Positions 13,999 through 21,837 of a DNA stretch of 22,706 nucleotides are shown here, in pieces. The notes under the pieces were generated by a model. The model searched no databases. It saw only the letters and a program-made list of their open reading frames with translations, and was not told where the DNA came from. Each line of letters opens with the position of its first letter. Positions within the stretch are counted from its first letter, which is position 1. The DNA comes from Candidatus Alloscillospira gallinarum (GTDB taxonomy: Bacteria; Bacillota; Clostridia; Oscillospirales; Oscillospiraceae): NCBI GenBank assembly GCA_904420055.1, contig CAJFTV010000019.1:1-22706 (forward strand), given 5' to 3'. Made by a program: the position numbers and the translations under genes.

Positions 13999-14556
13999 CT
14001 AAACGGTGACACGGTATTTTTCAATAGCATTTTTAAACAGATTGCCCCCGTGGCAGTCAATAGCCACGGTTAGGGGAAGGTCACGCACAGTGAGCCGCTT
14101 TACCGATTCGCAGCCCAGGTGGGGAAAGGCAATTTCCTCTGCCGTCTCTATGTGCTGTGCCATCAGCGCGCCGGCGCCGCCCACGGCACAGAGATAGATA
14201 CCGCCGTTTTGGATTATGGCGTTTTGCACCGCGTCGCTGCGGTCACCCTTTCCAATGGTAGCGGCAAGACCAAGGAAGTACAGCCGCGGGGCAAAGGCGT
14301 CCATTCGGGAGGAGGTTGTGGGACCGCATGAGCCTGTAGGCATTCCGTCATGGCCTGGTGTGGGCCCGGCATAGTAAATTATGGCGTCTTTCAGCTCAAA
14401 AGGGAGCGGCCCTCCACTGTCCAAAAGGGAGAAAATCTCCTTGTGGGCGGCGTCACGGGAGGTGTAGATTGTCCCGGTGAGGAGTACCCTGTCACCGCAG
14501 TGGAGATTTGGGATTTGCCGCCGTATATCCTCAGAGTTAATATTAAATGTTTTCAT
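13999..14556 (-). CDS. Class I fumarate hydratase / hydro-lyase beta subunit
   Basis: A 185-residue protein of the Fe-S-type fumarase beta family, normal length. 'GDRVLLTGTIYTSRDAAHKEIF', the signature 'IYYAGPTPGHDGMPTGSCGP' then TTSSRMD, and 'ATIGKGDRS' are all present; these form the substrate-binding half of the class I fumarase or L-tartrate dehydratase. The catalytic 4Fe-4S cluster is carried by the alpha subunit, normally encoded next door, and no alpha gene is in this window. Start ATG 14556 overlaps the end of the DivIVA-like gene by 14 bases, so it is translationally coupled to it. Which acid is the substrate cannot be told from the beta subunit. Confidence 0.92.
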   Translation of the reverse strand: MKTFNINSEDIRRQIPNLHCGDRVLLTGTIYTSRDAAHKEIFSLLDSGGPLPFELKDAIIYYAGPTPGHDGMPTGSCGPTTSSRMDAFAPRLYFLGLAATIGKGDRSDAVQNAIIQNGGIYLCAVGGAGALMAQHIETAEEIAFPHLGCESVKRLTVRDLPLTVAIDCHGGNLFKNAIEKYRVTV

Positions 14557-15019
14557 CTTTGCCCTCCTCTGTAAGAGCGCTTCGGCAGATACCGTCTGCC
14601 CTGCTCACGGCGCTTTCCGCAGCGGTAAGGGCCGTATTCATATCCCGCTGCGCCTCCACGGCAGAGGAGACAAACCTGTTTAGCTGCTCGCCGGCGTTTT
14701 TCAGTGCCGTCTCTAGCTCCGCAAGGGTATCTGACACAGCAGAATATGCCGTCCGCCTGGCCTCCAGGGCGCTGTCCTGGGCGGCCTTTTCCCGCTTTAT
14801 GGCGTCGTCGCGCTCCAAAACTGCTTCAGCGGCTCTGTTTGTGAGCACGGAGTTTAACTCCTCAAGCTGTTTTATGCGCTCATTGGCACGCTTGAGCTCG
14901 CTTTTAAGCTGGGAATTTTCCTTTGAAAGACGCCCCTTTTCTCCTGACAGCTTCTGTATATAGCCCAACACGTCGTTTCTGTTGAACCCGGAAAGATTGC
15001 TCCTGAATTTAACGCTCAT
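14543..15019 (-). CDS. DivIVA-like coiled-coil protein
   Basis: A 158-residue protein. The N-terminal 'FRSNLSGFNRNDVLGYIQKL' is the DivIVA-type signature (a membrane-binding start with a GF..NDV.xYI pattern); the rest is a long coiled coil (about residues 26-130) with heptads of Leu and charged residues, and a short loose tail. DivIVA proteins bind curved membranes at poles or septa and recruit division or sporulation partners. It is short for canonical DivIVA, closer to SepIVA/GpsB-like relatives. Start ATG 15019 is preceded by GGAG within a 23-base leader shared with RNase J. Its last codons overlap the fumarase beta start. Confidence 0.75.
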   Translation of the reverse strand: MSVKFRSNLSGFNRNDVLGYIQKLSGEKGRLSKENSQLKSELKRANERIKQLEELNSVLTNRAAEAVLERDDAIKREKAAQDSALEARRTAYSAVSDTLAELETALKNAGEQLNRFVSSAVEAQRDMNTALTAAESAVSRADGICRSALTEEGKDENI

Positions 15020-15020
15020 A

Positions 15021-15043
15021 TTAATCTCCATTCTGCCGCTGAA
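15021..15043 (-). repeat. Shared leader segment, copy 2 (DivIVA-like gene)
   Basis: Twenty-three bases identical to 7266-7288 before RNase J, placed directly before the DivIVA-like start and including its SD (GGAG six bases from ATG). Confidence 0.8.
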
Positions 15044-15059
15044 TTTTTATATCTGTGAG

Positions 15060-16220
15060 TCATGCAAGCTGGCTGTATGACGCATAGTCCTCGTATGTCC
15101 GTGTCCCGCTGCACGCTGGGGTAATGACGGAATCCCACCAGTAACCCTCCGGCATGTCGTCATCGGAGAGCAGGAATCCCGCTTCCATACCGCCGGATAT
15201 GCAGGCGGATATATCCACGTGGTAGTAACTGCCTTCAAGATTTATTACATTCCAGAAATGCGCCTGACCGTTGAGCAGTCCGCGGACAACGGTACATTCA
15301 AGCCCCATCTTGTCACACATTGCCTTATATGCCATTGCCATGCCCTCAGCCGTGCACTCTCCGTTCACGATAGCGCCGTATGCCGTGTCGTCAATTTGCA
15401 CGGCGGCCGTATCTGTAAGCTCACATTCAGTCATTAGCGACTGGCACATGAGAAGGTACAAAACACCGTCATTTGTCGCGCCGAGCGGTTCTGCCATCTC
15501 CAGAATTTTGCTGTTCAGCGTAACCCGCATGTTATCCAGAACGCCGGGGGTATAGCTGTACACAAGGCCGACCTCCATAATTCTGTATCCCTCTTCTTTG
15601 GGATAGCAGACCGTGAGAGCGGTGGGAGGGAGGATAACTTCAAGGGGATTTTCATAGTAAAGCCTCGTTATGGTGTCAGAGATGACCTGGCCGGTTATTC
15701 CGTCGTGCTGGGTATAAAATGCAAATTCTGTTTTTCCCTGGCTTATGTTGTCAAGGAGGAGATATTCAAGGTATCTGTTTGAAGAGACAGAGCACAGGCT
15801 GTCTACTTCGTCTTTCGTGGCACGGTACACTATTGAGACCTCAACATTGTAAAAGGAGGCCGACTGTGTCACAGAGGAGTTTATGTAGTACACGGCATAA
15901 GAGCCCAGCGGGTCGTCGCTCTCAATTTCCTGGCAGACCTGCTGTACGGCACCGGGGACATCGTCTCTGTCAAAGGAGGAAATCCTGAATGTCTGTGTGT
16001 CCGTGTGGCGTGAAATCATTGCCCGGATAGAGGCCTTAAATACCTCATACTGGCTCACCTCGGTGTAGTTAGAGGGATTTTCCGTTCCACCAGTCTCCTC
16101 TGAATCGACGCTTATATGTACAGGGGTGGAGGAGGATATCTCCCCCTCCAGCACAGAAGAACAGCCGGAGGCGGCAAGCGAGATAAGCGCTATTAAAAAT
16201 GCGGTAATACGTTTTTTCAA
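15060..16220 (-). CDS. Transglutaminase-like domain lipoprotein
   Basis: A 386-residue protein. Lipobox signal (ISLAASGC, Cys20), a ~220-residue region with no family I can name, and a C-terminal transglutaminase-like core: 'NGECTAEGMAMAYKAMCDKMGLEC' (Cys289), 'GQAHFWNVI' (His321) and 'SYYHVDIS' (Asp336), the usual Cys-His-Asp triad. These surface lipoproteins are thought to act as cysteine proteases or crosslinkers; the substrate is unknown. Start TTG 16220 is chosen because it gives a clean lipoprotein signal, with GGGAG six bases upstream; the longer frame to 16316 lacks one. A 96-base gap full of hairpins separates it from yitT upstream, and 40 bases from the DivIVA-like gene downstream. 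Confidence 0.8.
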   Translation of the reverse strand: MKKRITAFLIALISLAASGCSSVLEGEISSSTPVHISVDSEETGGTENPSNYTEVSQYEVFKASIRAMISRHTDTQTFRISSFDRDDVPGAVQQVCQEIESDDPLGSYAVYYINSSVTQSASFYNVEVSIVYRATKDEVDSLCSVSSNRYLEYLLLDNISQGKTEFAFYTQHDGITGQVISDTITRLYYENPLEVILPPTALTVCYPKEEGYRIMEVGLVYSYTPGVLDNMRVTLNSKILEMAEPLGATNDGVLYLLMCQSLMTECELTDTAAVQIDDTAYGAIVNGECTAEGMAMAYKAMCDKMGLECTVVRGLLNGQAHFWNVINLEGSYYHVDISACISGGMEAGFLLSDDDMPEGYWWDSVITPACSGTRTYEDYASYSQLA

Positions 16221-16251
16221 AGCTTTCTCCCTTCCACCGCTTTTTACATGT

Positions 16252-16309
16252 GCAAAATCCACTGCAAGCGGCAGGAGCGGGGATTTTGCCGCGTCCGCAA
16301 AGAGCGGAC
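16252..16309 (-). repeat. Two tandem hairpins filling the yitT-transglutaminase gap
   Basis: GCAAAATCC (16252-16260) pairs with GGATTTTGC (16281-16289), enclosing a CTGC/GCAG stem (16262-16265 with 16271-16274). Next to it GTCCGC/GCGGAC (16293-16298 with 16304-16309) closes an AAAGA loop. Neither has a U tract on the minus strand, so processing, mRNA stabilisation or attenuation is more likely than termination. Confidence 0.55.
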
Positions 16310-16316
16310 AGCGCAC

Positions 16317-17183
16317 TTATTTAAACTCGGCGTTGTCGGAAAAACCTTTGCCGAACACTTCTTTCGCGTCATTTATTATCATGAACGCTCCGGGGTCAAA
16401 TTCTTTTACGATACTGCGCAGCTCAACAATCTGGCGGGGCTTTATTGCGCACATGATAATATGCTTTTCGGCTCCGGAATACCCGCCGTGGCCTGTGAGA
16501 ATTGTGACGCCCCTGTCGAGGCGGATTAAGATTGCGTTTTTAAGTTCCTCACTGTGGTCGGTTATGATATAGCACATCTTTGACTGTGAAAAGCCGTACA
16601 GTACAATGTCGAGCGACTTCGACATCAAAAAGACTGTGATTAAAGCATACAATGCGCTGTTTATTTTGTCAAATATAACAGAATATGCGCAGATGATAAT
16701 AAGGTCCACAATGAACATAATTGTACCGGTGTTCATATGGGCGTATTTGAGCTTTAACAGTTTTACCACAATCTCCGTACCGCCTGTTGTGGCGCCTACC
16801 CTGTAGACAATGCCCAGACCCACGCCCATTAGAATGCCGCCGTAAACGCATATGAAAAGCGGTTCGGTTGTGAGCACATAGGGAAATAAGTTCAGGCCGT
16901 CCACCGCCAGGGAAGACAGGACAGTTCCGGCAAGGGAGGCAATTACAAACTCACGCCCGAATTTTACCCATGCTATAATAAAGAGGGGGATATTGAGGAC
17001 GATTGACATTGTACCGACGGGCAGTCCGGTAAAGGCGTTTATAATCATTGAGACGCCGTTTATGCCGCCTGTCGGCACGTCGTTGGGATATGTGATGTAG
17101 GAAAACCCAACGGCGTAAATGAGACTGCCCAAAAGTATCAAAAAATATTTCCCTGTTACTTTTAAAATTTTATTGTTCTTCAT
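16317..17183 (-). CDS. yitT: YitT family membrane protein (DUF161 + DUF2179)
   Basis: A 288-residue integral membrane protein of the Firmicutes YitT/YvjA family, normal length. The N-terminal ~200 residues hold five to six membrane segments (e.g. 'YFLILLGSLIYAVGFSYI', 'GTMSIVLNIPLFIIAWV', 'LFICVYGGILMGVGLGIVY') with the signature 'YPNDVPTGGINGVSMII' and 'GATTGGTEIV'. The C-terminal ~85 residues are the soluble DUF2179 domain ('DRGVTILTGHGGYSGAEKHIIMC'). Function is unknown for the family. Start ATG 17183 overlaps the parC stop by 14 bases, with GGAG ten bases before; a TTG at 17189 is an alternative. The overlap marks it as part of the topoisomerase operon. Confidence 0.92.
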   Translation of the reverse strand: MKNNKILKVTGKYFLILLGSLIYAVGFSYITYPNDVPTGGINGVSMIINAFTGLPVGTMSIVLNIPLFIIAWVKFGREFVIASLAGTVLSSLAVDGLNLFPYVLTTEPLFICVYGGILMGVGLGIVYRVGATTGGTEIVVKLLKLKYAHMNTGTIMFIVDLIIICAYSVIFDKINSALYALITVFLMSKSLDIVLYGFSQSKMCYIITDHSEELKNAILIRLDRGVTILTGHGGYSGAEKHIIMCAIKPRQIVELRSIVKEFDPGAFMIINDAKEVFGKGFSDNAEFK

Positions 17184-19416
17184 TGCCAAAAAGCTCCATT
17201 TGTTCCTCGCCCGTGTCCTCCGGCTTCAATATTGAACCGGCAGCGGGGACAGACCTTACTGTATATCTCTGTATGTTTTTTATTGGAGTATCCCGCAGAA
17301 GTGCTGCACTGTCGAGTGTATAGCGGCGCTTAAGCGTTATGACTGCCACACCCTGGGAGGCGCGGGTGCTCTTGGGTGAGAGAAGGGACGTGCTGAATAC
17401 AAGGGCACGGCCGTCTGTGGAGTAGACGGCGATATCCGTCTCACCGGAAAAGGGGACGATTGAGCGCAGGGGAGACTTGTCGCTGTAGGCGCCGGTGAGC
17501 TTTTTGCGGTTTGTCTTTGTTTCATAGGCGGAGAGCTCAATCCGCGCCGCCTTGCCGTTTTCAAAGAAAAACAGCAGACTGCCGGAGTAGTCCCCCGGAT
17601 TTACCATATATATGGGATTTTCATTTTCCTCCATGCCAAGGTATGTGCGCAGATATGTGCCGAGGGCTGAGGCCTTGGTGTCCTCAAAGTCGGATATCCG
17701 TGTTTTGTAGACCTGGTGCATGTCGGTGAAAATAAGCAGCTCGTCCCGGTTTGAGGCCTCAAAGGTCTGGCGAAGGCTGTCGGCCTCCTTGTATTTCTGC
17801 TCGCCCCCCATTCTGAGGGACAGGGGAGTAATCTTTTTAAAGTACCCCTCTTTTGAGAGAAAGAGGTGTACCGGGTAGTCCGGTATCGTGTCCTCTGCCT
17901 CTATTACGGGCAGGTCCTCCTCATACACTATTTCGGTTTTCCTCCCGGTGCCGTACTTCTTGATTACGTTTTTCAGCTCCGAGGTTATTATGCCCCGGAT
18001 TTTGCGTTTGCTGTTTAATGTGTCCTCAAGCTCGGCAATTTCCCCGGTGAGCTTTTCCGTCTCCTCCGTGCGCCGCAGAATGTACTGGCGGTTTATATTG
18101 CGCAGCTTAATTTCCGCCACATATTCCGCCTGGGTTTCGTCAATGCCAAAGCCAATCATGAGGTTGGGGACGACATCGGCCTCCTCTTCCGTATTTCGGA
18201 TTATTTCAATGGCACGGTCAATGTCAAGAAGTATTTTTTTAAGTCCGAGAAGCAGGTGCAGCTTCTCCCGCTTTTTTGTGAGCTCGTTATATACCCGCCT
18301 TTTTACGCACTCTGTACGCCAGGCGAGCCACTCGTCAAGTATCTCACGCACGCCCATGACTCTCGGCATGCCTGCCACAAGGACGTTAAAGTTGCAGGAG
18401 TAGGAGTCCATAAGGGGTGTCTGGCGGAAGAGACGCGCCATGAGCTTTTCAGGGTCGGCTCCCCGCTTGAGGTCGATGGTGAGCTTGAGACCGCTTAAAT
18501 CCGTCTCGTCGCGCATGTCGGATATCTCTTTTGCGCGGCCCGCCTTAATCAGTTCCGCCACCTTGTCCATAATGGCCTCGATGGTGGTGGAGTAGGGGAT
18601 TTCGTATATCTCTATGAGGTTTTCCTTCTGGATATAGCGCCATTTTGAGCGCACTTTTATACTGCCGCGCCCTGTCTCATATATGGCCGAGAGAGCCTCG
18701 CGGTCGTAAATGAGCTGCCCTCCGGTGGGAAAATCGGGGGCCAAAAGGGTGGACATTATGTCGTGATTTGGGTCTGCGATGTAATCTATGGCCGTCTGGC
18801 ACACCTCTGTGAGGTTAAAACCGCATATGTTTGACGCCATTCCAACGGCAATGCCGGTATTGGAGCTGACAAGGATATTCGGGAAGGTGGTGGGCAGCAG
18901 CGTAGGCTCAGTTGTAGAGTTATCGTAATTTGGCACAAAATCAACCGTGTCCTTGTCAATGTCCCGGAAAATTTCCTGACAGATTCCCGCAAGCTTTGCC
19001 TCTGTGTACCGTGAGGCGGCGTATGCCATGTCACGGGAATAGACCTTGCCGAAGTTGCCCTTTGAGTCGACAAAGGGAGTTAAAAGGGCGCCGTATCCCG
19101 CGGAAAGACGCACCATTGTCTCGTAAATGGCGCTGTCGCCGTGGGGGTTTAAGCGCATTGTCTGTCCAACTATGTTTGCGGACTTTGTTCTTGACGATGT
19201 AAGTCCCATTTTATACATTGTATAGAGGAGTTTTCTGTGGCTGGGTTTAAAGCCGTCAATCTCCGGTATGGCCCTGGAGACAATGACGCTCATGGCGTAG
19301 GGCATATAGTTTGTCTCAAGGGTGTCTGTAATTGGCTGGGAGACCACCTGTGCCCGCAGCCCGACTATATTCGGGTTTGCGGGCTTTTTTTCTCCTCCGC
19401 TTTTTTTCTTGGCCAT
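17170..19416 (-). CDS. parC: Type II DNA topoisomerase subunit A (topoisomerase IV / ParC-like)
   Basis: A 748-residue GyrA/ParC protein. The breakage-reunion domain contains 'NPHGDSAIYETMVRL' (Ser95 and Glu99 at the positions that govern quinolone response) and the active tyrosine in 'AASRYTEAKL' (Tyr137, next to Arg136). A long coiled linker follows ('RRTEETEKLTGEIAELEDTL') and a shortened C-terminal beta-pinwheel; no GyrA-box (QRRGGRG) is seen, which favours decatenating topoisomerase IV over gyrase. It cleaves and rejoins DNA as an A2B2 complex with the parE product encoded 49 bases upstream. ATG 19416 has GGAAGGA upstream. Many Clostridia carry an extra topoisomerase of this type beside gyrase and the true Topo IV, so 'parC' is by class, not orthology. 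Confidence 0.88.
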   Translation of the reverse strand: MAKKKSGGEKKPANPNIVGLRAQVVSQPITDTLETNYMPYAMSVIVSRAIPEIDGFKPSHRKLLYTMYKMGLTSSRTKSANIVGQTMRLNPHGDSAIYETMVRLSAGYGALLTPFVDSKGNFGKVYSRDMAYAASRYTEAKLAGICQEIFRDIDKDTVDFVPNYDNSTTEPTLLPTTFPNILVSSNTGIAVGMASNICGFNLTEVCQTAIDYIADPNHDIMSTLLAPDFPTGGQLIYDREALSAIYETGRGSIKVRSKWRYIQKENLIEIYEIPYSTTIEAIMDKVAELIKAGRAKEISDMRDETDLSGLKLTIDLKRGADPEKLMARLFRQTPLMDSYSCNFNVLVAGMPRVMGVREILDEWLAWRTECVKRRVYNELTKKREKLHLLLGLKKILLDIDRAIEIIRNTEEEADVVPNLMIGFGIDETQAEYVAEIKLRNINRQYILRRTEETEKLTGEIAELEDTLNSKRKIRGIITSELKNVIKKYGTGRKTEIVYEEDLPVIEAEDTIPDYPVHLFLSKEGYFKKITPLSLRMGGEQKYKEADSLRQTFEASNRDELLIFTDMHQVYKTRISDFEDTKASALGTYLRTYLGMEENENPIYMVNPGDYSGSLLFFFENGKAARIELSAYETKTNRKKLTGAYSDKSPLRSIVPFSGETDIAVYSTDGRALVFSTSLLSPKSTRASQGVAVITLKRRYTLDSAALLRDTPIKNIQRYTVRSVPAAGSILKPEDTGEEQMELFGNEEQ

Positions 19417-19465
19417 GTAAAGATGTCCTTCCGTAAAAAAGTATGCAGGTTAAGCTGCAGGCGGG

Positions 19466-21457
19466 TTAAGATATGTCCGCCAGGTCCAGGAATTTGTAGC
19501 CGTTTTCTGTGATGTGGATTTTCCGGCCGGCCAGATTGTCGCCCAAAAGCAGGTCGAACATCTCCGCCGTCTTTTCCACGTCCTCAGGCATGATTTTTAT
19601 AAGTCTGCGGGTGTCGGGACTCATTGTGGTGAGCCACATCATGTCCGGGTCGTTTTCGCCAAGTCCCTTTGAGCGGTTTATGGCCTCGGGCTTTGAGCCG
19701 TTAAATCCGGCAATTATCTCCGCTTTTTCCTTTTCAGAGTAGGCAAAATACGTTTTTCCCTTGTGCACAATCTCAAAAAGGGGTGACTCTGCAATGTACA
19801 CATACCCTTTCTCAATAAGAGTGGGGGTTAGGCGGTACAGCATTGTGAGGATAAGCGTGCGTATCTGAAAGCCGTCCACGTCGGCATCTGTGCAGATTAT
19901 CACCTTGTTCCAGCGGAGATTGTCCAGGTTAAATGTGGACAGGTCCTTGTTCTTTTTCGTGTTTACCTCCACGCCGCAGCCCAGGACCTTTAAAAGGTCT
20001 ATTATTATATCGTTTTTAAATATCTTGTCGTAGTCCGCTTTAAGACAGTTTAAAATCTTGCCCCGGACAGGCATGATACCCTGAAACTCGGCGTCCCGGC
20101 TGAGCTTGCAGGCGCCGAGGGCGGAGTCGCCCTCCACAATGTAAATCTCTCTTTTTGACACGTCCCGGGAGCGGCAGTCCACAAACTTCTGTACACGGTT
20201 TGCTATGTCAATGCTTCCGGAGAGCTTTTTGCCGATGTTGAGCCTCGTTTTTTCCGCCGCCTCCCGGCTGCGCTTGTTTATAAGCACCTGATCGGCTATC
20301 CTGTCAGCCTCAGTTTTGTGCTCTATAAAGTAGATTTCAAGGTTTGAGCGGAAAAACTCCGTCATAGCCTCCTGTATGAACTTGTTTGTGATGGCTTTTT
20401 TCGTCTGGTTTTCGTATGAGGTCTGGGTGGAAAAGCAGTTTGTGACCAGGATAAGGCAGTCCGTAACGTCGGCAAAGGTAATTTTACTCTCATTTTTCTG
20501 ATACTTGCCCTGCTTTCTTATATAGGCGTCAATTGCGTAGACAAAGGCGTTTTTCGCCGCCTTTTCCGGCGCTCCGCCGTGCTCCAGCCAGGAGGAGTTG
20601 TGATAGTACTCTATGAGGTTTACCTTGTTTGAAAAGGCGACCGCCGCCGAAAGCTTTACCTTGTATTCCGGCTTATCCTCTCGGTCACGTCCACGGCGCT
20701 CCGTCTCAAAATACACGGGAGCGGATATATACTGCATGTCGGCAATCTCGGAGACGTAGTCTATTATGCCGTTTTCGTATAAAAATTTTGTCTCCTCAAA
20801 GCCTGTATCGGTTTCGTTCCTGAAAACAAAGGTGACGCCGGCATTTACCACCGCCTGACGCTTTAATGTCTCTGTGTAATAGCTCACCGGAATGTCGATG
20901 TCGGTAAATACCTCAAGGTCCGGCAGCCAGTGGGTGAGGGTTCCGGTACGCTTGCCCTTGTATGGCTCTTTGCCAAGCTCTCCGACAATCTCGCCCTTTT
21001 CAAAGTGTAGGGAGTATTTAAACCCGTCCCGCCAGACGGTGACGTCCATGTATTTGGAGGCGTACTGTGTGGCGCAGGAGCCGAGGCCGTTTAGCCCTAA
21101 GGAGTATTCGTAATTGTCGCCGTCGGTGTTTGAGTACTTGCCGCCGGCGTACAGCTCGCAGAAAACAAGCTCCCAGTTGTAGCGCTTTTCAGTTGGATTC
21201 CAGTCCACAGGACAGCCGCGCCCAAAATCTTCTACCTGAATGGACTTGTCTTTATAGCGAGTAACGGTTATAATATTGCCATAGCCCTCTCTGGCCTCGT
21301 CTATTGAGTTGGAGAGTATCTCAAAAACGGCGTGCTGGCAGCCGTCCAGCCCGTCGGAGCCGAATATTACCCCCGGCCTTTTGCGGACACGGTCGGCACC
21401 TTTTAAGCTGCTTATGCTGTCGTTGCCGTATTCCGGCTTTTTAGACGTCTGTTTCAT
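19466..21457 (-). CDS. parE: Type II DNA topoisomerase subunit B (ParE-like)
   Basis: A 663-residue GyrB/ParE protein. GHKL ATPase motifs: 'EILSNSIDEAREGYG' (the Asn/Asp/Glu catalytic trio), 'VEDFGRGCPVD', and 'GLNGLGSCATQYAS' for nucleotide binding. Toprim motifs: 'IYIVEGDSALGACKLSRDAEFQGIMPVRGKILN' in part, and 'TDADVDGFQIRTLIL' for magnesium. These differ from the usual GyrB/ParE forms (EGDSAGGSAKQGRDR, DADVDGSHIRTLLL), suggesting a diverged branch. ATG 21457 has AGGTG six bases before it; the GTG at 21466 overlaps that SD. First gene of the minus-strand operon with parC; a promoter lies at 21520-21548 and a 7+7 dyad sits in its leader. Confidence 0.88.
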   Translation of the reverse strand: MKQTSKKPEYGNDSISSLKGADRVRKRPGVIFGSDGLDGCQHAVFEILSNSIDEAREGYGNIITVTRYKDKSIQVEDFGRGCPVDWNPTEKRYNWELVFCELYAGGKYSNTDGDNYEYSLGLNGLGSCATQYASKYMDVTVWRDGFKYSLHFEKGEIVGELGKEPYKGKRTGTLTHWLPDLEVFTDIDIPVSYYTETLKRQAVVNAGVTFVFRNETDTGFEETKFLYENGIIDYVSEIADMQYISAPVYFETERRGRDREDKPEYKVKLSAAVAFSNKVNLIEYYHNSSWLEHGGAPEKAAKNAFVYAIDAYIRKQGKYQKNESKITFADVTDCLILVTNCFSTQTSYENQTKKAITNKFIQEAMTEFFRSNLEIYFIEHKTEADRIADQVLINKRSREAAEKTRLNIGKKLSGSIDIANRVQKFVDCRSRDVSKREIYIVEGDSALGACKLSRDAEFQGIMPVRGKILNCLKADYDKIFKNDIIIDLLKVLGCGVEVNTKKNKDLSTFNLDNLRWNKVIICTDADVDGFQIRTLILTMLYRLTPTLIEKGYVYIAESPLFEIVHKGKTYFAYSEKEKAEIIAGFNGSKPEAINRSKGLGENDPDMMWLTTMSPDTRRLIKIMPEDVEKTAEMFDLLLGDNLAGRKIHITENGYKFLDLADIS

Positions 21458-21475
21458 ATCTATCACCTGACTGAT

Positions 21476-21493
21476 ATATCAACATATTGATAT
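21476..21493 (-). promoter_or_regulatory. Candidate operator dyad in the parE leader
   Basis: ATATCAA (21476-21482) and TTGATAT (21487-21493) form a perfect 7-base dyad around CATA, between the parE promoter and its start. Could bind a repressor or be an AT-rich protein site; no regulator is known. Confidence 0.4.
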
Positions 21494-21519
21494 GTAATAA
21501 TTAAACTAACCAGACATAT

Positions 21520-21548
21520 AGTATAATATATCCGGGAAAAATAATCAA
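21520..21548 (-). promoter_or_regulatory. Promoter of the parE operon
   Basis: Minus strand TTGATT (complement of 21543-21548), 17-base spacer, TATACT (complement of 21520-21525), giving a ~55-base leader before ATG 21457. Confidence 0.65.
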
Positions 21549-21564
21549 CAATATCGGTATAAAA

Positions 21565-21598
21565 TTCCGCAGCCCGGAATTTTATCCGGACTGCGGAA
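21565..21598 (-). terminator. Strong hairpin between parE promoter and bofA
   Basis: TTCCGCAG plus CCGGA (21565-21578) pair with TCCGG plus CTGCGGAA (21585-21598) around one mismatch. On the minus strand only four U follow, and no minus-strand gene lies upstream; on the plus strand no U tract follows. An insulating terminator for the parE promoter is possible. Confidence 0.45.
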
Positions 21599-21644
21599 CT
21601 TAAGGGCGGCTTATCTATCTGCCGCTTCGGCAACTCAAAAAATG

Positions 21645-21692
21645 CATACCGGCTGTTTTGGATATATCTATTTCTTTTTGAAAACCGGTATG
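21645..21692. repeat. Inverted repeat upstream of bofA
   Basis: CATACCGG (21645-21652) and CCGGTATG (21685-21692) form an eight-base dyad with a 32-base loop. No gene or clear promoter is otherwise seen between the hairpin at 21598 and bofA at 21838. Confidence 0.45.
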
Positions 21693-21837
21693 GCTTTCTC
21701 ATATCCCTGGCCGGAGCGATTATTTTACTTGCCTGACTATATTATTTCCCGGACAGATGATTATAACCAGTTATTTTTTGGCAATAATTTTTTATGGTAC
21801 TTGCACATAAAGTGGAAGTGTCGGAAAGGAGAAATGT

